A stretch of DNA of 35,341 nucleotides from an uncultured Verrucomicrobiota bacterium (lineage in GTDB: Bacteria > Verrucomicrobiota > Verrucomicrobiia > Limisphaerales > AAA164-E04). The notes beneath the pieces were generated by a model, which had not been told where the DNA came from, searched no databases, and was given only the letters and a program-made list of their open reading frames with translations. This document shows, in pieces, positions 1 to 7,859 of this stretch. A program made the position numbers and the translations under genes. The first letter of the stretch is position 1. Each line of letters begins with the position of its first letter. The stretch covers positions 1-35,341 of the forward strand of contig CAJXVR010000034.1 in the NCBI GenBank assembly GCA_913061285.1. The letters run 5' to 3'.

Positions 1-50
1 GATCTACACTAGATCGCTCGTCGGCAGCGTCAGATGTGTATAAGAGACAG
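1..50 (+). other. Illumina Nextera adapter (sequencing artefact)
   Basis: This is not genomic DNA. It reads as the tail of the P5 flow-cell sequence, then TAGATCGC (the Nextera N501/S501 index), then TCGTCGGCAGCGTC, then the 19-base transposon mosaic end finishing at base 50. An ATG at base 34, inside the mosaic end, gives the artefactual N-terminal peptide MCIRDS, a known adapter signature in protein databases. Genomic sequence starts at about base 51. Confidence 0.98.
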
Positions 51-309
51 CGAATGCCTCGATAAGGAAGTCAGTGGCACGTACCACGCGGTCAATTCCG
101 GAGCTGCATCGCGTTTTGAATTTGCTGAAGCGTTAAAATCACACAGCCCATCTTTTCAATCAACGATCCTCCCAGCAAGTTCTACTGAATTTGCTAGCGA
201 GGCACGACGGCCTGGGTATTCAGTCCTTAGCCCAAGGAAGCTTGAAGAGGCGTTAGGACACCCCTTTCCTCATTGGACTGACGGGCTCGCTCGATTCCTG
301 CGTCAATAA
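51..309 (+). CDS. rmlD: dTDP-4-dehydrorhamnose reductase, C-terminal fragment
   Basis: This is the 3' end of an RmlD/RfbD-type reductase, which performs the last NADPH-dependent step of dTDP-L-rhamnose synthesis in the cytoplasm. Visible C-terminal family features are GTYHAVNSG (substrate-domain strand), FEFAEAL, the ARRPGYSVLS block and a final PHWTDGLARFL. About 85 codons are present out of the roughly 290-300 usual for the family. The N-terminal Rossmann half lies outside the contig, so the gene is cut by the assembly and need not be broken. The ATG at base 34 is adapter and is not the start. The gene implies rhamnose supply for the polysaccharide locus that follows. The family call is firm. 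Confidence 0.88.
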
Positions 310-330
310 ACAAATGATAGTTGCCAATAG

Positions 331-486
331 ATGCGTACGAGCGCCCAATCAAGGCTCGCTCATTTGAAAGCTATTCGCCACAGTCGAATAACGGCCGCAC
401 TCGCTCGACGTTTCCGCAACATTGGAAGATTCGTTGATTCGGTTGCATCAACGGTACTCAGCCAATACGCTCCCCAGGAACTGTGA
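331..486 (+). pseudogene. Short ORF, probable 3' remnant of a deleted gene
   Basis: This is a 51-codon ORF (begins MRTSAQSRLAHLK, ends YAPQEL) that opens right after an in-frame TAG at 328-330. It is basic and predicted helical, with no recognisable domain. Its TGA (484-486) overlaps the GTG start of the nitroreductase at 483 in a GTGA arrangement, the same junction seen between real genes elsewhere in this locus (4050/4053, 5228/5231). I therefore infer that it is the tail of a real upstream gene whose 5' part has been lost, leaving only 21 bases after rmlD. A coenzyme F420 hydrogenase/dehydrogenase beta-subunit-like protein is a plausible parent, because such genes often sit with nitroreductase and pyruvyl transferase genes. 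The sequence itself does not prove that. Confidence 0.4.
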
Positions 487-1067
487 GCGCGACTCCTTAC
501 GAACGGGCTAGCCGAAAACACCAGCTTCCAAGCTACGATTCCCTCGTCCAACTCTCCCAACAACGGCGTTCAGTAAGATGGTTCGAGCAACGTCCAGTTG
601 ATCGTTCGCTGATATTGAAGGCCCTTGAGATTGCCACACAGGCACCCAGTGCCTGTAATCGCCAACCGTATGTTTTCCGATTCTACGACGACCCCTAACT
701 ACTACGCGAAGTGGCAGCACTGCCAGAGGGCACGAAGGGCTTCGACCACAACTTCCCTATGATCGCTCTCGTTATCGGGGAACTCAGGAATTACTACGCT
801 GAAAAAGACCGACATCTGATCTACATCGACAGTTCACTAGCAGTGATGAGTTTCATCTTCGCTTTCGAACCCCTTGGGCTCAGTTCATGTTGCATCAACT
901 GGCCTGATATCAAAGAAGCCGAAGAAAAAGCCCGCGTTGTCCTTAACCCTGAGAGCGACCAACGACCAATAATGTTCATCGCGATTGGCCATGCCGATCC
1001 GGAAGGGCTTGTCGCCTATTCTCAAGAGAAATCTCCAGCTGAACTCGCACCCTTTAACTTCAAGTGA
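483..1067 (+). pseudogene. Nitroreductase-family protein with in-frame stop
   Basis: This is an FMN-dependent nitroreductase-family gene of the type found in polysaccharide clusters. The frame is interrupted once, by TAA at 696-698, and resumes without any shift, so both halves (70 codons upstream, 123 downstream) lie in one frame and together give a near full-length protein of about 194 residues. Family features are the FMN-binding RRSVRWF segment (residues 28-34), the APSACNRQPY segment and a C-terminal PIMFIAIGHAD core. The start is GTG at 483, overlapping the upstream TGA. The 3' end overlaps the next gene's GTG start at 1064 (GTGA). The stop is either a recent nonsense mutation or a base error. 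Readthrough is less likely. Confidence 0.75.
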
Positions 1068-1691
1068 CTATTCTCGTCACAGGCGTAGGTAATAGAAACA
1101 AAGGTACTGAGTTGATGTTTCTAGCCATTCAGTCACACTTTAGAAGCAAAGAACCTCGTCCCAAACGCTAGGATGCTCGACAAGACACCGAAGGATCAAG
1201 CTTCTGCCTATATTGGAACCCTGGTAAGGTGCATCAATCTCGTGCGTGCCCAAAATGCGGTTCCAAGCCTGCTAATCCATGATGCAATCGAAGACCGTTG
1301 TCTCGTCCCAAAGATTCAAGAACATCTCCAATTCCACATCGAGGTCATTGAGGAACCTGATCCACTAGAATTGAAGAACCGAATATCTCGTTGCAGCCTC
1401 CTTATCGGTTCTCGTTTTCACGCCTTGATCGGAGCTCTCTCTCAATCTATTCCGGCAATCGGATTCGGCTGGAGCCACAAATACGAGCGACTTTTTGAAG
1501 ACTTTGATTGTGTCGATCTAGCGATGCCCGTTCACGCGACCAACGAAGAATTGAAAGAAACAATCAGTCAACTATTGTCTCCCGAATCCAGTAGATCTGT
1601 GGGGAAGAGACTAAACAGGTCAGCTACGCGACAGTTGGCACAGACGGAAGCGATGTGGGATAAAATCGAACAAAGGATCGCGATAAACTAA
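1064..1691 (+). pseudogene. Polysaccharide pyruvyl transferase, internally deleted
   Basis: The N-terminal piece (GTG at 1064, closed by TAG at 1169-1171) reads VTILVTGVGNRNKGTELMFL, the nucleotide-binding start of the polysaccharide pyruvyl transferase family (WcaK/CsaB-like). The C-terminal piece runs in another frame up to 1691 and holds the family's SRFHALIGALSQSIPAIGFGW block and a KYERLFEDF segment. Together they make about 200 codons against a usual 370-400, so roughly 170-200 residues are missing and the halves are out of frame. This is an internal deletion plus frameshift, not a single stop. Intact family members add pyruvate ketals or act as related transferases on surface glycans. 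It overlaps the broken nitroreductase by GTGA, so adjacent co-transcribed genes have decayed. Confidence 0.75.
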
Positions 1692-1786
1692 GCACGGTTC
1701 CGAAAGGGAAGATACCATCCCTGAATCAAGAACAGACATTCGACGCAAGGGCACTTTAATATTCTGTCCGCACAAATCATTTTCCT

Positions 1787-2701
1787 GTGAGAATTTCAGT
1801 AATCATCGTTGCCTACCAAGGCGACAAGTGGCTACCAAAGTGCATTGAATCGATCAATGCATCCAGTCATCACAGGATCGAACTGCTTTTAGTCGACAAC
1901 TACGATTCTCCATGTCTTGCAGGACTCAAGACTCCCGGACTGACTCGACGAATTGTCAAGACACCCCGTGTCATGGGCTTCGCTGAAGCCAATAATTTTG
2001 CTCTTACCAATGGAGGTTGCGACAGTGACGCCGTGCTCCTTCTCAATCAAGATACCTGGAGTGAGTCGCAGTGGATCCCTCAATGCGCTGATATCCTCGA
2101 GAGCGATCAAAGCGTCAACGCAGTCTCCCCGATCATTAAGCAATACGATAATGATCAATTGGATCCAAATTTCGAAACAAGTGTCGCCGATGCAGGTTTC
2201 ATGCCGCAGGGAGCTACTCCCGTAACCGTAGAGCATGTTCCAGCAGTGGCATTGATGATTAGAACCGAAACATTAAAGGCTGTAGGACCACTCGACCCGA
2301 TCTTTGGAAGTTACTACGAAGACTACGACCTCTGTCTACGGCTCAATCGCCATGAAGGTCGTATCGTCATAGCGACCGACGCATCGGTTCGCCACTTTTC
2401 TGGCTCTGCGTCAACAACGGATGCATCAAGACGAAAACGTAGTGTTCAAATCATCCGAAATCGACTCATTTATAAGCTAAGAAAAGAAGGCGGTCCACGA
2501 TGGATGAGGCTACTCGGCCATTTCGGAAGAGATCTCCCTAGAAATCTTCTCCGAGGCCTTCTCCGCACCCAATCTTCCCAACCAATCTCAGTCACGATCG
2601 AAGGGAATTTGGAAATCCTTAAATTACTCAGACGTATTTCATCGAAGAAACAGGACGAGCTTGGATGGAGACAATACCTAGATCAGATTGCGTGGCATTG
2701 A
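1787..2701 (+). CDS. Glycosyltransferase family 2 (rhamnosyltransferase-like)
   Basis: This is a 304-aa cytoplasmic or membrane-associated GT-A transferase that would add a sugar to the lipid-linked repeat unit. Visible features are the N-terminal nucleotide-binding ISVIIVAYQGDKWLPKCIESI, VDNYDS, GFAEANNFAL, the LLLNQDTW segment (metal-binding position, NQD instead of DxD, as in the WbbL rhamnosyltransferase subgroup) and the acceptor-side FGSYYEDYDLCLRL with its catalytic acidic residues. The subgroup and the neighbouring rmlD suggest rhamnose as donor, but this is inference. GTG at 1787 places the first beta strand at residue 2, so it is the natural start. The 95 bases before it hold no gene that I can see. 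Confidence 0.85.
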   Translation: MRISVIIVAYQGDKWLPKCIESINASSHHRIELLLVDNYDSPCLAGLKTPGLTRRIVKTPRVMGFAEANNFALTNGGCDSDAVLLLNQDTWSESQWIPQCADILESDQSVNAVSPIIKQYDNDQLDPNFETSVADAGFMPQGATPVTVEHVPAVALMIRTETLKAVGPLDPIFGSYYEDYDLCLRLNRHEGRIVIATDASVRHFSGSASTTDASRRKRSVQIIRNRLIYKLRKEGGPRWMRLLGHFGRDLPRNLLRGLLRTQSSQPISVTIEGNLEILKLLRRISSKKQDELGWRQYLDQIAWH

Positions 2702-2787
2702 ATGAGGTATTGATTAGTCATGAAGGCCTCAGAGTCTCTTGCTAATTCAAGAGCCATCCTCAGCCAAATCATGCGAAGCCAATAAGA

Positions 2788-4053
2788 ATGAATCGCCCGA
2801 ACAAAATCTACCTTCTAGCAGCCGTGTTCTTCATCGTCGCGCCCCTATCCGTTTCCGGAACAGCATCCGATGGAATCAAATACGCACGACTCGCGATCAC
2901 TGCGGCAATGATCGGAATGGGACTTTTTGTCTATCGTGCAGACCCGCTTAATTCCACAACAAAGACATTTACATTTTTCGTTGTCTTGTTCACCGCAGGA
3001 GCACTATGGAGCGATAGTATTTTCTATGCACTGTTTAACAAGAGCATGTTTTTAATGTCGGCTCTAGCGGGAGTCTACATGGTCTATACAACGAAATCCG
3101 AGGAAGAACTCACTTCAGGCATCAAACTCCTGGCGTTGACCGGGACCATTGCTGGATTCCTACTCTTCGCCACATACCTTCAGAACCCTGACAGTGGAAC
3201 AGCGGGTGACCGCTTGGCCGTTGGGGGAATGAATGCAAATACCATCGGTGCTGCAGCGGGGCCAATGTTCATCTTTTCTTTCTTCCTCGGTCTTTGGCGA
3301 CCCGAATTCAAACTCCGCGTTGTCTGTTTTTCTAGTGCCCTCCTATTAGCGATTGTTATTTTAGGAACAGGCAGTAGAGGCGCAACACTCATGGCTATTG
3401 TCGGCACTCTTATCGCCACCAAACCCTTTCTTCAAAAGAGGGCTTCGACCGTCCTCCTGGCAATTGCTTTACCTATTGGAATGCTTCAAATATACGCCGT
3501 TGCGACCGGCACGAGCGTTGCTAGCAAAATCCCCGGACTTGAGAGAATCGTATCGGGAGGAAATAAGGAGAACACCCGAGCTGGCATGTGGAATTTCGCA
3601 CTCAAGAAGTTCAACAAGAGCCCGATTATTGGAATTGGATGGCTAAGTTGGGGGAAGAAAAGCTCCGCAAACTGTCACAACGCCTATCTTCAGATTCTGG
3701 TGGAAGTTGGAATTCTAGGCGCTGCGGTTTTCCTGGCCTCAACTGTCCAGCTCATCCTGCGCCTCTCATCTGTCAAATACACGCTAAGAGAAAGCTCACA
3801 TCCAGAGCTACTAGCACTACCACTCGGTCTTCTTGCATCCCTAGCCGTACACGGAATGATTGAAGCTTCATTCTTGTTTGGGACCACGGCGCTACCACTT
3901 CTACTAGGTTTTTCGATTGCCTTGATTGATCGTCTACCTAGCCTTCTGGCCACGAGTTCCGCGACAATCCCGATATCAAGAACAACTCCGGCAATTCCAC
4001 GTCTTGATATTCGCCCGAGACGAAGGCACCCGGATTCAAGGGGACACGAGTGA
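2788..4053 (+). CDS. O-antigen ligase / Wzy-type polymerase family membrane protein
   Basis: This is a 421-aa polytopic inner-membrane protein with about ten or more hydrophobic segments, the first at residues 7-24. The diagnostic part is the large periplasmic loop and following helix: NTRAGMWNFALKKFNKSPI, IGIGWLSWG, then CHNAYLQILVEVGILGAA, which matches the Wzy_C (O-antigen ligase/polymerase) pattern of Arg near the loop start and H-N before a Gly-rich helix. It would join repeat units into chains or ligate them to a carrier. Ligase and polymerase roles cannot be separated from sequence. In this locus, with Wza- and Wzc-like genes, polymerase is the better guess. The C-terminus is a basic hydrophilic tail. 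Its TGA overlaps the next gene's GTG (GTGA at 4050). Confidence 0.85.
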   Translation: MNRPNKIYLLAAVFFIVAPLSVSGTASDGIKYARLAITAAMIGMGLFVYRADPLNSTTKTFTFFVVLFTAGALWSDSIFYALFNKSMFLMSALAGVYMVYTTKSEEELTSGIKLLALTGTIAGFLLFATYLQNPDSGTAGDRLAVGGMNANTIGAAAGPMFIFSFFLGLWRPEFKLRVVCFSSALLLAIVILGTGSRGATLMAIVGTLIATKPFLQKRASTVLLAIALPIGMLQIYAVATGTSVASKIPGLERIVSGGNKENTRAGMWNFALKKFNKSPIIGIGWLSWGKKSSANCHNAYLQILVEVGILGAAVFLASTVQLILRLSSVKYTLRESSHPELLALPLGLLASLAVHGMIEASFLFGTTALPLLLGFSIALIDRLPSLLATSSATIPISRTTPAIPRLDIRPRRRHPDSRGHE

Positions 4054-5231
4054 GGGTTCTCCACATTATTCCAGGACTAACGAATGCCTCAGGGCCGACC
4101 CACGCGCTGATTCAACTCGTGGAAAGTCTTGAGGCAAGCGGCATTGATGTGTCAGTCACCTACCTCAGCAATCGGCTCAAGGAACAAATCGAACCAACCC
4201 TCAATCGAGGAAACGTCTACCCATTCAAGACCACTCTTCTCAATTACTGGGGTTTCTCCCCTCAACTCCGGTCGTTCCTCGATAAGAACATCAACTCTTT
4301 TGACCTCATCCATATTCATAGCCTCTGGCTTTATCCCGGACTTATTGGCAGCAAGATGGCTCAAAGACATAACGTACCGTATCTGATTCGTCCTGCAGGC
4401 TCTCTTGAGCCAGAAGCATTGAAACACAAGAGTTTTTCAAAACGACTGTACTACTCGCAAATCGAGAGAGCAATTATCAACAACGCAGCACTGATTCACG
4501 CCGTATCTCCCCAAGAACAGCGGAATATCGAGCGCCTAGATTTTCAGCCTCCGTGCGTCACTGTCCCAAACGGAATCGAGCCAGGAACTTTTGCCAACCT
4601 TCCTTCAAGGGTTTCGGCCCGTCAGAGTCTAGGCATCCTCCCCAGTTCCCCAGTCCTATGCTACGTTGGCCGAATCCACCCGATCAAGGGCCTTGAACTC
4701 CTGATCCCCGTCATGAAGGGATTAATACTGGAGTTCCCAGAACTCCGGCTACTCATCGGTGGCCCTGACACACATTCTTATGCGAAAAACCTCATAAGCC
4801 AGTTTGAATCTGCCAAGCTACTACACGCGGTGTCCTTCCTTGGCGAATTAGACCAGCAGAAGAAAATCCTCGCGTATCGAGCTGCGGACCTCGCCATTCT
4901 ACCCAGCAAGTCTGAGAATTTCGCGATCGTGGTTGCTGAGGCACTCGCATCAGAGACGCCGGTCATCGCCTCAAACAGAACACCTTGGGCCATTCTCAAC
5001 GAAGCAGATGCCGGGGAATGGATCGACCTCATCCCCAGCGTTTGGATCGAAACCATCAAGCGCCGACTCCGGTCCAAAGAATGGATTTCGGATGCGGGGA
5101 GCCGAGGACGTGAATTAGTGCTAAAAGAATTCAGCTGGCCGAGCATCGGGAAGCGGCTCAATCAAGTCTATCATGAGATTCTTGAATCACGACAATGTGG
5201 GACCAAGGCGATCCAAACAGATTCCGAGTGA
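4050..5231 (+). CDS. Glycosyltransferase family 4
   Basis: This is a 393-aa GT-B fold retaining transferase. The N-terminal domain begins MRVLHIIPGLTNASGPTHAL (Gly-rich acceptor loop). The donor-binding C-terminal domain shows YVGRIHPIKGLELLIPV, LLIGGP, FLGELDQQKKILAYRAADLAILPS and the EALASETPVIASNRTPW block, where the first Glu is the conserved E of the EX7E motif. The second Glu position is replaced in NEADAGEW, which is common in GT4. The start is GTG at 4050, overlapping the preceding stop by GTGA, which supports translational coupling. The donor sugar cannot be predicted. It probably acts on the growing lipid-linked oligosaccharide at the cytoplasmic face. Confidence 0.87.
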   Translation: MRVLHIIPGLTNASGPTHALIQLVESLEASGIDVSVTYLSNRLKEQIEPTLNRGNVYPFKTTLLNYWGFSPQLRSFLDKNINSFDLIHIHSLWLYPGLIGSKMAQRHNVPYLIRPAGSLEPEALKHKSFSKRLYYSQIERAIINNAALIHAVSPQEQRNIERLDFQPPCVTVPNGIEPGTFANLPSRVSARQSLGILPSSPVLCYVGRIHPIKGLELLIPVMKGLILEFPELRLLIGGPDTHSYAKNLISQFESAKLLHAVSFLGELDQQKKILAYRAADLAILPSKSENFAIVVAEALASETPVIASNRTPWAILNEADAGEWIDLIPSVWIETIKRRLRSKEWISDAGSRGRELVLKEFSWPSIGKRLNQVYHEILESRQCGTKAIQTDSE

Positions 5232-6109
5232 AACCAATAAATAATCACAAGCTGGCGATAACGGTCGTCATTGCCACTAAGAATGAAGAGATTAATCTTC
5301 CAGACTGCCTCGAAAGCATAAAATTTGCCGACCAAGTTGTCATTGTTGACTCACAAAGCACAGACAAGACGATAGAACTAGCAACGAAACAGGGCGCGGA
5401 AGTTCATCAATTCTTCTATGATGGCGGATGGCCAAAGAAACGGAACTGGGCACTACATGAAGTCGACATTCGAAATGATTGGATTCTCATTTTAGATGCT
5501 GACGAGAGGGTTTCACCGGATCTTAGGAACGAAATCCAAATAGCCATTCAATCTCAGATAACCGACGCCTACTATATTCGCTGGAAGTTTCTATTTCTCG
5601 GAAGATGGATGAAACACTCATGGAGCCATGGCTGGATGCTTCGACTTTTTAGAAAAGGAAAAGCTCAATATGAAGATTTAGGCATGCGAAGTGAGGGAGG
5701 GTGGGATGCAGAAGTTCACGAAAACATCGTATCATCAGGGGTCACGAATCGCCTCTCAAATCCACTTGACCATGATTCAAACCAGGATCTTTCGTTTTGG
5801 ATACGAAAGCAAAATGAATTCTCAGATTGGAATGCAGCAAGGAGATTGCACCAATTGAACCAGGGGGTTCCGCCGCTAAAAACTCTCTTTTCAAAGGACC
5901 TAGTGAAACGGCGAAAATTCTTGAAGAGCCTTTTCATTCGGCTTCCGGCCAAGCCCCTATTCATGTTCGGATTTCTCTACATATTCAAGAGGGGCTTCCT
6001 TGACGGAAGAGAAGGTCTCTATTTCTGTTGGCTTCGGGCGATTCATGAATTCAACATTGGCGCAAAAGTCTTCGAAGCAAAAATCAAGACCTCATTGAAG
6101 CACAGGTAG
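5228..6109 (+). CDS. Glycosyltransferase family 2, WaaE/KdtX-like
   Basis: This is a 293-aa inverting GT2. The pattern LAITVVIATKNEEINLPDCL, VVIVDSQSTDKT, GGWPKKRNWAL and the DXD-bearing WILILDADERV is typical of the WaaE/KdtX subgroup (LPS core or EPS glucosyl- or galactosyltransferases). The C-terminus has a hydrophobic stretch (PLFMFGFLYIF) as in that subgroup. I prefer GTG at 5228 over the in-frame ATG at 5195. The GTG overlaps the previous gene's TGA as GTGA, the junction repeated in this locus, and the extra 11 residues would precede the conserved domain. It sits 5 bases before the heparinase-like gene. Donor and linkage are unknown. Confidence 0.87.
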   Translation: MKPINNHKLAITVVIATKNEEINLPDCLESIKFADQVVIVDSQSTDKTIELATKQGAEVHQFFYDGGWPKKRNWALHEVDIRNDWILILDADERVSPDLRNEIQIAIQSQITDAYYIRWKFLFLGRWMKHSWSHGWMLRLFRKGKAQYEDLGMRSEGGWDAEVHENIVSSGVTNRLSNPLDHDSNQDLSFWIRKQNEFSDWNAARRLHQLNQGVPPLKTLFSKDLVKRRKFLKSLFIRLPAKPLFMFGFLYIFKRGFLDGREGLYFCWLRAIHEFNIGAKVFEAKIKTSLKHR

Positions 6110-6114
6110 CGTAA

Positions 6115-7806
6115 ATGCAATTCATCCGCCTCTTTCATACGCTTAAGCATCTGAAACTGCGCCAGATCACCGGCCAGCTCTCGCGTCGCATTCTCCCGTT
6201 TCGACATAGCGCTTCCCGGGTCGCGGATTTCAAGGCAGGAGCCTACCCTGGGGTTGCATGGGGCATAGATACTCCGTTGCTCCCGCCTCCACCAGGCAAC
6301 AATTCGGAAGATCGTATCCTCGCCGGAAAATTCGAGTTTCTCAATGAATCAATGAATCTCGGGTTTCCACCACGTTGGTCGGAAGGTTCAAGAATGAAGC
6401 TCTTGTGGGAATACAACCTACACTATTTCGATTGGATGCATACACTTCCATTCGATCAGGCAGCAAAGGCAGCAGTCAATTGGATTGATTGTCACCCGCC
6501 TCGCAATGCTCTCCAAGCATGGGCTCCTTACCCGACTTCCTTAAGAATTCTTAACTGGATCGTTTTCTTCTTTAAGAATCATCAATCCGAAACCGATTCC
6601 AAGGTCGAACTGAGAAGGCGGCTTTGGGCAAGCATTGCTCAGCAATCAACCTATCTCAAAGGGAACCTAGAAACACATCTCCTGGGAAACCACCTGTTCG
6701 AAAACTTAACTACCCTGGTCCTTGTCGGCGCATGCTTCAATGGTCCCCTCGCTGCAGATTGCCGACTCACCGCGAAACAAGAGCTTCCTGCTCAACTCGT
6801 GGAGCAGTTTCTCCCGGACGGACTTCATTTCGAGCTTAGCCCGATGTATCACGTAAGAATGGTCTACCTGCTATACCTGATCGTCAGCACACAAAACCCA
6901 GAGTTCGCCGAAATCGTTTCAGTGAAGCTTTGTCGTAGCCTCTGGGCACTGAATTCGGTCAGACACCCTGATGGAGAAATCGCACTCCTCAACGACAGTG
7001 CAATCGGCATCTACCACAATCCGGCCCCCCTATTAGAACAGGCGAGCAATGCCTTAGAATCAACCGAATATCCGCTTTCCTCACTCCAAGCACCACCTGG
7101 TGCTTGGCAACTTGAATCCGGCGGCTACTACGGCTTTCGGGATCGAGATCAAAACTACTTGATTTGCGACGCAGGATCCCCTGGCCCCGACTACATTCCA
7201 GGCCACGCACACGCCGACATTTTCACCTATGAAGTGTCAATGAAAGGGATACGGGTGATCGTCGACACCGGGAATCACGACTACGAAACAGGACCGATCC
7301 GAGGATATTGCCGATCAACGAGGGCTCACAACACCCTTGAATTGGAAGAATGCGATCAGTGCGATCTCTGGGGTAGTTTCCGTCTTGGACGCCGAGGCCA
7401 CCCCGCGGACATTTCGTTTTCAGGAAACGAAACTAGTTTCAAGCTTTCTGGGCATCATACAGGATACGCACACGCAGACATCAAGGCGGTACATGAGCGA
7501 ACATTTGAAGTTTCCAAGGGATTCAACATAAAGATTTCAGATCGAGTAACAGCCCCGAAGCCGGTGCGAATCAAATCCTACATCCATCTAGCACCAGACT
7601 GTAAAATCGCTCGACAAGCCGAACAGGAGATTATCGTTCGTTACAGTAAAGGTGAGTTTTCCATTTGCTTTAGCGCAAACGGAAAACTCGAAATTCAAAA
7701 AACAGAATACTACCCGGAGTTTGGCATCCGAAGAGAACGAGACACTCTCTGCTATTCGACAACGAGCGCCGACTGTAGCAATTCCTACAGGATCACACCG
7801 TGCTAA
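6115..7806 (+). CDS. Heparinase II/III family protein (polysaccharide lyase-like)
   Basis: This is a 563-aa protein of the alginate-lyase/heparinase II/III superfamily, with an alpha-toroid N-terminal part and a beta-sandwich C-terminal part. Markers are LWEYNLHYFDWM (about residues 99-110), GNLETHLLGNHLFEN (about 183-197, bearing the conserved Asn/His), then PGHAHADIFTYEVS and RSTRAHNTLELEE with the metal-binding and catalytic His/Tyr region. I see no clear signal peptide in the first 30 residues, so it may stay in the cytoplasm or leave by another route. Genes of this type inside capsule and EPS loci trim or release their own polysaccharide, or handle uronic-acid chains, which would hint at uronate in this polymer. 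The start is ATG 5 bases after the previous stop. Confidence 0.85.
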   Translation: MQFIRLFHTLKHLKLRQITGQLSRRILPFRHSASRVADFKAGAYPGVAWGIDTPLLPPPPGNNSEDRILAGKFEFLNESMNLGFPPRWSEGSRMKLLWEYNLHYFDWMHTLPFDQAAKAAVNWIDCHPPRNALQAWAPYPTSLRILNWIVFFFKNHQSETDSKVELRRRLWASIAQQSTYLKGNLETHLLGNHLFENLTTLVLVGACFNGPLAADCRLTAKQELPAQLVEQFLPDGLHFELSPMYHVRMVYLLYLIVSTQNPEFAEIVSVKLCRSLWALNSVRHPDGEIALLNDSAIGIYHNPAPLLEQASNALESTEYPLSSLQAPPGAWQLESGGYYGFRDRDQNYLICDAGSPGPDYIPGHAHADIFTYEVSMKGIRVIVDTGNHDYETGPIRGYCRSTRAHNTLELEECDQCDLWGSFRLGRRGHPADISFSGNETSFKLSGHHTGYAHADIKAVHERTFEVSKGFNIKISDRVTAPKPVRIKSYIHLAPDCKIARQAEQEIIVRYSKGEFSICFSANGKLEIQKTEYYPEFGIRRERDTLCYSTTSADCSNSYRITPC

Positions 7807-7859
7807 GGGATCGGAAGCGAGTCTAATCCGTCCGGATCAAACCAGTGCCAACGCGCGGA

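Noticed and set aside
34-50. ATG at base 34 as start of the first gene (MCIRDS N-terminus)
   Set aside because: It lies within the Nextera mosaic end, so it is adapter and not genomic.
5195-5227. ATG at 5195 as start of the WaaE-like GT2
   Set aside because: The GTG at 5228 makes the GTGA overlap used repeatedly in this locus and starts the protein close to the conserved domain.
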